From positions 25,748,264 through 25,812,263 of the forward strand of contig AP025047.1 of NCBI GenBank assembly GCA_036186865.1: 64,000 nt of DNA. Direction: 5' to 3'. The notes under the pieces were generated by a model. That model searched no databases. It was not told the origin of the DNA and worked only from the letters and a program-made list of their open reading frames with translations. The translations under genes were made by a program, and so were the position numbers. Of this stretch, positions 33,760-42,932 are shown piece by piece (within the stretch, counting starts at the first letter, position 1; each line of letters starts with the position of its first letter). This DNA comes from Eustoma russellianum. Its lineage: Eukaryota; Streptophyta; Magnoliopsida; Gentianales; Gentianaceae.

Positions 33760-35480
33760 GATGTATGCATTGGTACCCTTTGATGGTTGGGTCCTTTAGA
33801 TTTAGTTTGTCGACCCTTAGGCTTCCAAACATATGTGCTTCCAAATCTAGCTCTACATGCTTTCTTCACATGTCCTAGTTTGTTGTAATGAAAACAAGTG
33901 GGTACATGCTTTGGTTTAGAAGGTGATGAATTTTATTGTGCTTTTCTATTATTTGCCCTTTTCTTTAAGGCCTTGGGTTTAATAGACGAAAGTGATGAAT
34001 TAAATCCTAAACCGGATTTATCATTTCCAATTCTTTGATTTCCAAGTAGTATGTCTAAATTGTTTTTACCATTCGTTAGCCTTTGTAGGTCTAACTTTAG
34101 TTTCTCACATTCTCTTCTAATTTCTACATTTTCAAGAGCTACGGTTTTATGCATGGTGAGTATGATGTCATGCTCTTGAAACATCAAAATATTCTTGTCA
34201 TGCAAGCTCTTATTTTCTAAGATGCATTTCTTGAACTCTTTCTTCAAATGCATATATTTTAAATTCAATTTTTCAAAGTCATCTTGCAAATCTCCTATTT
34301 CATCATGCAAATTTGAAGGATTAGAATTTACCTCAAGATCATCTTCAATTGCCATGAGACAAGTATGTTGAATCTTTGGATTGTCAACTATTGCAACAAG
34401 TCCAACACATTGATCTTCACTCTCTTCTCCTTCCGATTTCGAAAGGAAATCATCCCACGTGGTTACCTCCGCATTGAGGGCTTTCTTCTTTTGAGGAAAG
34501 ACCTTCTCATGCTTTTGTGGCTCTTTTACGTGGAAATCGGTAATGAAATGACCGGGTCAACCACATCTATAGCAATTTTCACTTGCTTCCTTTTCTTTAG
34601 ATGGTCTTTTAAAAAACTTTCTTGCTTGAGCTTTGTTTCTAGTTGCCATTCTTCTAAATTTTCTTACTAGAAGGGCAACTTCCTCATCCGATTCATCGGA
34701 CTCTACTACCAATCCTTTGTATGATGTTGGTGTGGGTTTGATAGGGTTCATCCTATTTTGTTCATCAATAAGAATTTCATGAGTAATAAGATTACCGGAT
34801 AGCTCATCAAGGGTAAGAGTCTTGAGATTCTTTGATTCGGTGATGGCGGTGACTTTGGGTGTCCATTCTCTTGGCAAAGAGTTGAGGAGTTTTGAAACAA
34901 GGTCTTCATTTTAGATTTTCTTGTCCACCATGGCGAGTTGATTCACTATTCGTGTGAATCGATCGATCGTCTCTTCAATCTTCTCACTGCTTTTCATTCC
35001 GAACATCTCATACTCCTTCATGAGCATGAGTCGTTTGGCCATTCTTACTTGCTCAGTTCCTTCATGTATCATTTCAAGCCTTTTCCATGCCTCATGGGCT
35101 GTTTCAAGACCTTGAAGTCTTATGAGCTCGGTGGTGGTGAGAGCACTTGAGAGAATATCAAATGCTTTGCCATTAATGGCAAATTTTATCTTTTCTTGAT
35201 CGGTGTAGTCATCCTCATCTTTGAACATTGATTCTCCTTTTGAGTTGGTAATCATAGGAACTTCAATTCCTTTCACAACGGCTCTCCATATATCAAATCC
35301 ACAGCCTTTCAAATGATTGATCATTCGAAATTTCCACAAAGAATAATTTTGGGCATCAAACATAGTTGCTTTAGTGTTTGATCCGGAAAATAGTGCAGTA
35401 GGCTTAGGAGATGAAGTGTGAGATGAAGAGGTTGAGGTTGAGGTTGTCATTACCATGATCTTTAACCTTGCTACTTCCAA
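33760..35480 (-). pseudogene. gag: Copia-2 gag
   Basis: The start is at 35480 (or the internal Met nine codons in, MVMTTSTSTSS). The gag domain reads FDAQNYSLWKFRMINHLKGCG and AHEAWKRLEMIHEGTEQVR. An in-frame stop ends the first piece near 34911. The second piece (34877-34557) reaches a CCHC knuckle NCYRCG followed by TGA (probably CGA originally) and PGHFITDF. A long coiled coil follows (34355-33933: LQDDFEKLNLKYMHLKKEF). A second, damaged knuckle HYNKLGHVKKAC lies near 33890-33855, just before protease. Two knuckles plus coiled coil fit a Sirevirus-like gag. Confidence 0.8.
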
Positions 35481-35506
35481 AGATAGGCCAAGAAATCAAG
35501 GTTAGG

Positions 35507-35519
35507 CTCTAATACCAAT
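35507..35519 (-). other. Copia-2 primer-binding site
   Basis: CTCTAATACCAAT on the plus strand reads ATTGGTATTAGAG on the element strand, one substitution from the initiator Met-tRNA site TGGTATCAGAGC, adjoining the LTR edge at 35520. Confidence 0.85.
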
Positions 35520-36872
35520 TGTTAAGTCCGAAATACACTCTAGAGGGGGGTGAATAGAGTGTTTGGATCTTTTGCGGAATTTTCTTGTTTGGCTCAACTC
35601 AAAAGATATTCAAAATCAGAGCTAGAATGGGATATGAGAAGTAGTGAATGAGTACACCGGACATAGAGTGGTTCGAATCGTAAATGATTCTACTCCACTA
35701 CCACTTTGTTGCCAAAGTGGATTTTCAACAACTACTCTTCTTATTATGAACAACAAGAACAACCACAGCAACACTTACACTAACACATTAGTGTAAGCAA
35801 CAACAACAACAACTTCTTGCACAAAACACACTTGTGCAACTACAGCAACTACAGCTCTTAGCAAGAACAACTTCTTGCTACCTCACAACTTCAACAAAAG
35901 TTTCCTCAAGAACTTCTCACAGTAGGTTGAAGAAATATAGTAAGGCTCACACATTCTCACTAGTCTAAGCACAAGCAAGAGATCAAATATTTATGGTTCC
36001 TCTTGTGCTTGACTCTCTTTCTGTCAATATACAACAATGAAGAGCAAATAAAAGCTAAACAAGCTTTAAGCAAATTTACAAGTATGAGAGAACTATACAA
36101 CAATGAAAGATGAAGCTAGATGATGTTCAAAGTGTGTATTTGCCTCATCCAAGCCTCTTCTATTTATAGATAAAGTTGACCACATTTTTGAGGTTTCCAC
36201 CAAGTCTTCATCTTCAAAAATGTCAAGATAATGTCCAAATAGTCTTTAGCCACCCTATGGAGTGATTTGATCTTGAATTGCCACCCTAGAGAATCTTAGA
36301 CATGGTTAAAATAGTCAAGGAAGCATGTAGTATGTTGGGTTAAAGTCCACAAGAAATTTGAGCTAGAATGAAGAGAGAAAACATCATAGATCTCCCTTGG
36401 ATTTTGTTCCAACGTTCAAAAACTTTTGACTTCTGGAGACGTCGATCGATCTACGTGCCAAAGCTGAGAGATCGATGTCTCTCAGAATGACGTCGATCGA
36501 TCAACGTCTGCCTGGCTGAGAGATCGACGTCTCTCAGAATGACATCGATCGATCGACGTCTCCTAGGCTGAGAGATCGACGTCTCTCAGATGTACGTCGA
36601 TCGATCGACGTATGCCTGATCGAGAGATCGATGTCTCTCAGATATATGTCGATCGATCCACGTCTCTTGGCTGAGAGATTGACGTGTATCTGAGAGCTCA
36701 AACATTTACAAAACTTCACATGGATCGATCCATGTGCCTCCCTGAGGGCTGATGTATACTTCAACCGAGCAATGTGTTTTTCTTAATTTGCTTCAAACTC
36801 AAAATGTGAAATTACATTTTAGCCATTTTAAAACATCTTTTTAACATCATCAAAATATTTCATAATCCAACA
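35520..36872 (-). mobile_element. Copia-2 5' LTR
   Basis: TGTTAAGTCCG ... AATCCAACA, 1353 bp. Same structure as the 3' LTR, including the palindrome array at about 36438-36738 and the hairpin chain near 35672-35850. Confidence 0.92.
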
Positions 36873-38057
36873 TCAACGAGGAAGACTTTGTAATATATTT
36901 GAACCGGAGTTTAAGGTATATGATCTAAGGGTTTAAGAATGAATGTTTGAAGCTTAGTTAGGGTTCAAATGGAACATGTGAGGAGTGTTTACTCCATTCC
37001 TCGTATCCTTAGTATGAAAGCTTATGTGAGGTAGGTTTAAGCTTGTGAAGATACGTTAAGAGTGAGAATGTGATTGAAGTATGCAATTGGAGAATATGAT
37101 TGATATGTGAACGTGCATTCTTGCATCATGGCACTTGCATTTGCATTATGATTTGATAAGAGCTGTGCCTCGGCACAGGGTATAAAGTTTGCAAAATGAG
37201 CTGTGATGCGTTACAGGGTATAAAGACAAGCTGTAACCATCACAGGGTATAAAGTGAGCTGTAATGTGTCATAAGGTATAAAGACAAGCTGTGGCACATT
37301 ACAGGGTATAAAGTTGAGCTATGGTGCGTCACAGGGTATAAAGACAAGCTGTGGCCCACCACAGGGTATAAAGTTATGTGACCGGACATTGTGACATGCA
37401 TTGCACTATTTTGAAAAGAACTGCATAAGCATTTGTGACTGTGTTGTGTAGTGCATATTTTGTCATGCATCACGTGAGTCTCTACGATATGATGGATTTG
37501 TAACTTGATTGCTATGGAACTGTCAAATGTTTATGAGTTATTGCTCTTATGTTGTCATGCTATTAATCTATGCTCTTGAAAGTATACAAGACATGTGCCC
37601 CATTACCCCTTGATTTAAATATTACTCATGTCTTGCCATGTGTTGATCCCGTATGTCTTATAAGCAGGTTACTTGCTAGCATTTTTCGCTAAGGGTACTA
37701 CCTTTGTTTTGTAGATGAGCCTAGTTATGACATGATATTTATTGAGGACGACGGCGAGTGGGCTGAATAGGATGTTTAGAGTTCTTTCGGGAGATAGTCG
37801 AGACTTTTTCTAATTATTTCAATTTCTTTCATTCACTTGAGGATTTAGTTGGTTATTATCATGAACGCTCTTTCGTTACCTTATTACACTCTGATGTACG
37901 AATTTGATGATTTATATTTTATTTTACACGTGTCTCCGTACTTATTCTCTTACGTAATGGATGATATGTATTCGAGAGATGAGATGTCTTGTAGTCTTCT
38001 CAGTAAACTACGACGGGTGCATTGGTTTAGATCCACTGTCTGGGTCGGGGTGCTACA
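36873..38057 (+). mobile_element. Chromovirus 5' LTR, second part
   Basis: Resumes with TCAACGAGGAAG and ends GGGGTGCTACA before the primer site. Matches 44146-45316. Contains the TATAAAG repeat array. Confidence 0.9.
37161..37376 (+). repeat. CAGGGTATAAAG tandem array in 5' LTR
   Basis: Seven copies of (A)CAGGGTATAAAG or a close variant, spaced about 27-30 bp and often preceded by GCTGTG, so many units also hold a CTGTG/CACAG inverted repeat (for example CTGTGGCCCACCACAG). Each contains a TATA-box-like TATAAAG. The copy in the 3' LTR is at 44421-44636. Confidence 0.85.
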
Positions 38058-38059
38058 GG

Positions 38060-38071
38060 TGGTATCAGAGC
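38060..38071 (+). other. Chromovirus primer-binding site
   Basis: TGGTATCAGAGC, a perfect initiator Met-tRNA primer site, two bases after the LTR end at 38057. Confidence 0.93.
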
Positions 38072-38334
38072 CTAGGCTTCAGTTCTACCTCGGAGACCTA
38101 GGTTATGCCATGTAGAGTTCTTAGCTATGATTTTGACCTTAAGTTGATCTTTAGGTCTAAGTACATGATCTTAAATATAAGTTTGATTGGGTTGGGTGTG
38201 TGCGAGTGCAATAAAACTTAATTTACCATCAGTTTTATTTTCTTCCGGTTTACGAATTCCGTCTTGTACAACGCATATGGGCCTTCAGTATTTACTTTTG
38301 GAATTGATGAATGCTAATAAGCGTTGATTTTGCA

Positions 38335-38341
38335 GACAATG
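38335..38341 (+). promoter_or_regulatory. Possible leader splice acceptor at gag start
   Basis: TTGATTTTGCAG ends at 38335 and is followed at once by ACAATG, the gag start. It is a good plant 3' splice site. A matching donor may be the AAAGGCAAGTAATC segment in the LTR (about 26332). Splicing would remove much of the leader. This is inference only. Confidence 0.4.
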
Positions 38342-39340
38342 CCTCCACCACCACAAGTGATAATACCTCAGGCACTAATAGACGCTATCACAGTGATAGC
38401 ACAAGGAGTTGCTCAACAGCAACAACAGCACCCTCCGCCAACACCGCCTCAGCACGGCATCCGTTACTATATTGGGGAGATGCGGAAGATGCATGCCCCC
38501 ACCTTTGAAGGATCCACTGATCCAGAGGTGGCCGGGTTTTGGTTGGATGAAGTAGAAAAGTGCTTCAGGCTGGTACAAGTACCTGAAGAACTTAAGGTCG
38601 ATGTGGCCACTCCGTTACTGAGTGGCAGAGAAAATGCCTAGAGGAATGGGATTCTGCTAAAGATGACTTCTCCCATCTTGTGGAGACAATTTGTTGAGGC
38701 CTACAAAGACTATTATGTGCCTGAGACTGCCATTCAAGAGAAGATGAGGCAGTTTGATAAATTCGAACAAGGCAGGATGTCCATTTCTGATTATGCTAAT
38801 AGATTCCATACCTTGGGAAAATTCACGCCCATGGTGTTGGAAAATAACAGAATGAAGATGCTTAAGTTCAAAGAAGGCTTGAACCCCCACATCTGGACTG
38901 CTATAGTGGGGTCTAGTCTGAAGACGGTTGAGGAGATGTTGGACGCATGTTATCAGGTAGAGAGTGACATGCACAGGTCTCAGCTCAGAGAGGCTCGTGA
39001 CGAAACAAGCAAGGGTAGACCCGGACGTTGGGTCAAAATTCCCAGGAAGGGTCAGACAGGACCATTTCAGAGTGCACGCAGCCGAGTCAGTCTGATCGTC
39101 AGGCGCCCAGAGTGTGCCCACATTGTCAGAAAAGTCATGTTGGAGAATGTTGGAAGAAGACCGGAGTGCGCTTCAAGTGCGGTAAGACAGGTCACAGGAT
39201 AAAGGATTGTCCTGAGTGGAAGCAGAAACCACAGGAGGATGCCGGGCCATCGCAGCAACAAAGGGGTAGGCCCAAGCCCAACGCAAGAGTACATGTCATG
39301 ACCGACGCTGAAGTGTAGGAGAGCGCCGGCGTCGTGACAG
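38339..39340 (+). pseudogene. gag: Chromovirus gag (exon 1)
   Basis: The capsid/nucleocapsid precursor starts at MPPPPQVIIPQAL (38339). A Gln/Pro-rich N-terminus is followed by the gypsy gag core (FEGSTDPEVAGFWLDEVEKC, WRQFVEAYKDYYVPETAI, FDKFEQGRMSISDYANRF). There are TAG at 38639-38641 in frame, a frameshift near 39030, and TAG at 39316-39318. The knuckle reads CPHCQKSHVGECW then RFKCGKTGHRIKDCP, the first Cys of the second knuckle being Arg. The frame runs to GTCGTGACAG at 39340, where a GT-AG intron begins and joins it to protease. Confidence 0.85.
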
Positions 39341-39449
39341 GTACGATTTAAGTTAAATCTTAGTCGTTTAAGTTGAATTTTAGTCGTTTAAGTTGAAATT
39401 GAATATGCTATACATGCAAACCTTTATGTGCTATATTCTTTGCGTATAG
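39341..39449 (+). other. Chromovirus intron 1 (gag/protease junction)
   Basis: 109 bp, starting GTACGATTT and ending GCGTATAG. Removing it joins ACA-G to TTGTGGTACTAG, shifting from the gag frame to the protease frame exactly. The interval is AT-rich, has no coding similarity, and contains a repeated CGTTTAAGTTGAA segment. Its length is not a multiple of three, so without removal the frame would not continue. Confidence 0.6.
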
Positions 39450-40970
39450 TTGTGGTACTAGTTAATAAAGTGTCTGCAAATGTATTACTTGAAAGTGGAG
39501 CAAGTCACTCCTTTATATCTAAGAAATTCGCCAAAGGACTTGAGTGTCTGCCCGAGTGGCTTGATACCCCCTTCAGAGTGCAGGCAGTTGGTGATCCAAT
39601 TCTAGTGTCATATTATCAGTATAAAAATTGTGAATTAGAATTGGGTGAGAAGATGTTTCCCACAACATTGGTTTCAATTGCGATGCGAGATTTTGATGTG
39701 ATACTGGGCATGGATTGGCTGACCAAGTATCACGCCAATATTGACTACAAACTTAAGCAAGTGACCGTTAAGGACCCTGAGATGAATGAAATAATAGTAC
39801 AAGGAAATATCAAGCTAACCAAAGCCCCGAAGAAGATATACTTGACGGCAGTTAAAGCTTTTAAGGCTTTGCAAAAAGGAGCAGAGAGATTTATGGTGTA
39901 TGCTATGGATGATAAGCAAGAAACTCCATCCATTGACCAGATTCCGGTAATCAACGAATTCAAAGACGTATTTTCAGATGATTTGCCTGTAGTACCCCCA
40001 TCAAGAGAAGTGGAGTTTGAAATCAACTTGATCCCTGGAACTGAGCCTATATCCAAGGCACCGTACAGGATGGCCCCAGCTGAACTTAGGGAGTTAAAGG
40101 GTCAATTACAGGAGTTGTTAGCCAAGAAGTTGATACGACCCAGTGTATCACCTTGGGGAGACCCTGTCTTATTTGTCAAGAAGAAAGATGGCAGTTTGAG
40201 ATTGTGCATTGACTACAGAGAGCTGAACAAAGTAACCATCAAGAACAAATATCCTCTGCCAAGGATTGAGGATTTATTCGATCAACTGAAGGGAGTCCGA
40301 TGGTTTTCAAAGATTGATCTTTGTCAGGGGTATCATCAGTTGCTCGTGAAAGCAGGAGATGTACCTAAAACAGCTTTTCGGACTCGATATGGGCATTATG
40401 AATTTTTGGTGATGCCTTTTGGAATGACTAATGCCCCAGCAGCCTTTATGGATTTGATGAACACCGTATTCCGAGAACAATTGGACCAATTCGTAGTAGT
40501 GTTCATCGATGACATTTTTGTCTACTCCCCTGACGAGCAAGCTCATGCAGAACACTTAAGAGTGGTGTTGCAAATTTTGAGGCAACAAAAGCTTTATGCC
40601 AAATTCAGCACGTGTGAATTCTGGCTAAGAAGTGTAGCTTTTCTCGGTCATGTGATTTTGGAGGACGGGATCTCTATGGATCCTAAGAAGATAGAAGCCA
40701 TTACTGAATGGCCAAGTCCCACAAATGTGACCAAAGTCAGAAGCTTCCTAGGCCTTGCAGGCTACTATGGGAAGTTTGTCGAAGGATTTTCTACAATAGC
40801 AGTTCCCTTGAGCCGACTTATGCAGAAGAAGACTGAGTTTGAATGGACTGCTGAATGCGAGCAGAGCTTTTCTGAGCTCAAGAAGAGATTGACCATAGCC
40901 CCGGTGTTGGCACAACCCTCTGGCACTGACGGTTTCGTGATCTATAGTGATGCGTCCAAGAAAGGACTAG
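39450..40970 (+). CDS. pol: Chromovirus protease, RT and start of RNase H (exon 2)
   Basis: This exon is open throughout. The protease motif is LLESGASHSFIS, with Glu where the catalytic Asp of the usual DSGA is expected. Reverse transcriptase has VKKKDGSLRLCIDYRELNK, PLPRIEDLFDQL, FSKIDLCQGYHQ, FLVMPFGMTNAPA and FIDD at 40502-40513. The connection and RNase H follow (FLGLAGYYGKFVEGFS, FVIYSDASKKGLG). Without splicing the frame runs into ILTTNALYIHISVIN and stops at 41026. With intron 2 removed it reads KKGLG-CALMQNG, the normal gypsy RNase H sequence. This is the best-preserved coding segment of the element. Confidence 0.85.
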
Positions 40971-41040
40971 GTATATATATCCTTACAACTAATGCATTGT
41001 ATATCCATATATCCGTCATAAACTAACTTTTTGTTTATAG
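40971..41040 (+). other. Chromovirus intron 2 (within RNase H)
   Basis: 70 bp, GTATATATATCC ... TTTGTTTATAG, with CTAAC (41023-41027) as a well-placed branch point and a T-rich stretch before the acceptor. Excision restores GGA CTA G|GT TGT GCC (GLGCA) inside a conserved motif. All parts of a minimal plant intron are visible. Confidence 0.78.
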
Positions 41041-42887
41041 GTTGTGCCTTGATGCAAAATGGACCAGTCATTTCGTACGCGTCAAGACAGTTGAAACCAT
41101 ATGAGCAGAACTACCCGACACATGACTTGGAGCTCACAGCTGTAGTATTTGCTCTTAAGATCTGGAGGCACTATTTGTACGGAGAAAAGTCTGCCGTGTT
41201 CACTGACCACAAGAGTCTGAAATACTTATTCTCATAGAAAGAGCTGAATATGAGGCAAAGGAGATGGTTGGAACTACTTAAGGACAATGATTTAACCATT
41301 AATTACCTTCAAGGCAAAGCAAATAGAGTGGCAAACGCGTTGAGCCGAAAATCTAGCCACGCAAGACAGTCTCCTTTAGAGCGCGAGATCTAAGAGTTTG
41401 GTCTGGATGTTATAGACTCGGTGGCAAATGTCCTTACAGCCTTATCTATAAGGCCAGATTTGGTAGACAGAATCAAAGAAGCTTAGCATGAGGATGCAAC
41501 ACTGAAGAAAATCCTTGACAAATTATCTACGGGACTAGTAAAAGATTTTTAGTTGAGAGAAGATAAAAGTTTATGGTTTCAAAACTGGCTAAGCGTACCA
41601 AATAAGGAAGAGCTTCGTAGAGAACTGTTGAGTGAAGCTCATAACTCAAGGTTGTCTATCCACCCCGGCAGCACAAAAATTTATAAGGACCTCAAAAGGA
41701 ATTATTGGTGGATAGGGATGAAGAGAAGCATAGCTGAGTATGTTGAAAGGTGTTTAGTATGCCAACAAGTTAAAGCAGAACACCAACGACCTGGTGGCTT
41801 GATGATGCCACTTGAGATTCCTGAATGGAAATGGGAGCACGTGACTATGGACTTCGTGATGGGGCTACCCAAAACCAGAAATGGAAATGAGATGATTTGG
41901 GTAATTGTAGACCGCTTGACAAAGACAACCCATTTCATAGCTATGCCACATGGTACCTCTTATGAGAAATTATCCAACATATATGTGGATAACATTGTGA
42001 GCTTGCATGGAGTCCCCGTCAGTATTGTATCGGACCGTGATCCCAAGTTCACTTCTAAGTTTTAGAGGGCATTTCAGAAAGCGATGGGTACCGAGCTAAG
42101 AATGAGTACCGCACACCATCCTCAAACAGATGGACAGTCGGAGAGGACAATCCAAACCTTAGAGGACATGTTGAGGTCGTGCGCTTTGGATTTTAAAGAG
42201 AACTGATATAGTATGCTAAAGCTAATGGAGTTCTCATACAATAACAGCTATCACAGCGCGATTGACATGGCACCATTTGAGGCTCTATACGGACGCAAGT
42301 GCAGGCCTCCTGTTTGTTGGGACGAAGTCAGAGAAAGAACGATCACAGCGCCGGAGTTGGTCGAGCAGACAATCGAGAAAGTGAAAATCATAAGAGAGAG
42401 GCTAAGGGTGGTGCAAGATCGTAGCAAGAGTTGGGCCGATACTAAAAGACAACCCTTGGAGTTTGAGGAAGGCGAAAAGGTTTATCTACGAGTCTCACCT
42501 ACTAAGGGAATTGCGAGATTTGGGATGAAAGGTAAGCTAAGCCCTCGATATATTGGTCCATACGAGGTGCTTGGTAAAGTTGGTGAAAGGGCATATCGAT
42601 TAGCCTTGCCTCCGAGTTTGTCGCAAGTCCATAACGTATTCCATATGTCTCAACTGAGGAAATGCGTATCGGATCTGAGTCATATCCTTGAGGCCCAACC
42701 ATTGGATGTTAGAAAAGATGTCACATATGAAGAACATCCAGTGAAGATTGTGGATAAGAAAGACCAAGTCCTACGCAAGCGTGTGATTCCGTATGTTAAA
42801 GTTCAATGGAGTAATCATACGGAGCGTGAAGCCATGTGGGAGCTTGAGGAGCAAATGAAGGAGTTATATACACACCTCTTCCAATAA
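41041..42887 (+). pseudogene. pol: Chromovirus RNase H, integrase, chromodomain (exon 3)
   Basis: RNase H continues with CALMQNGPVISYASRQLKPY, ELTAVVFALKIWRHYL and FTDHKSLKYL. The integrase zinc-binding part (HPGSTKIYKDL ... CLVCQQVK) and core (TMDFVMGLP, VSDRDPKFTS, HPQTDGQSERTIQ) follow. After it come LYGRKCRPPVCW and a C-terminal chromodomain-like segment (VKVQWSNHTEREAMWELEEQ) ending at 42887. One frame throughout is broken by stops near 41236 (probably CAG to TAG), 41391, 41485, 41550, 42063 and 42204 (the last two likely from TGG). The chromodomain would have directed insertion into marked heterochromatin. Confidence 0.85.
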
Positions 42888-42920
42888 GGTACGTCAGTTT
42901 CGAGGATGAAACTTTTTGTA

Positions 42921-42932
42921 AGAGGGGTGGAA
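42921..42932 (+). other. Chromovirus polypurine tract
   Basis: AGAGGGGTGGAA immediately before the 3' LTR start at 42933. Confidence 0.88.

Larger units (their letters stand above)
27158..36872 (-). mobile_element. Copia-2, complete Sirevirus-like element
   Basis: This 9.7-kb minus-strand copia element has LTRs of about 1.35 kb (27158-28511 and 35520-36872), starting TGTTAGGTCC or TGTTAAGTCC and ending AATCCAACA, with perfect TCAAC target duplications. Internally, read leftward, it has a primer site, gag with coiled coil and zinc knuckles, protease, integrase, RT, RNase H, an extra ORF, and several polypurine tracts. The extra ORF, repeated polypurine tracts and palindromic LTR motifs are features I associate with Sireviruses. 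Confidence 0.92.

Noticed and set aside
37240..37473. 77-codon minus-strand frame with LYPV repeats
   Set aside because: Translation of the TATAAAG tandem array; repeated in the other LTR only because the array is.
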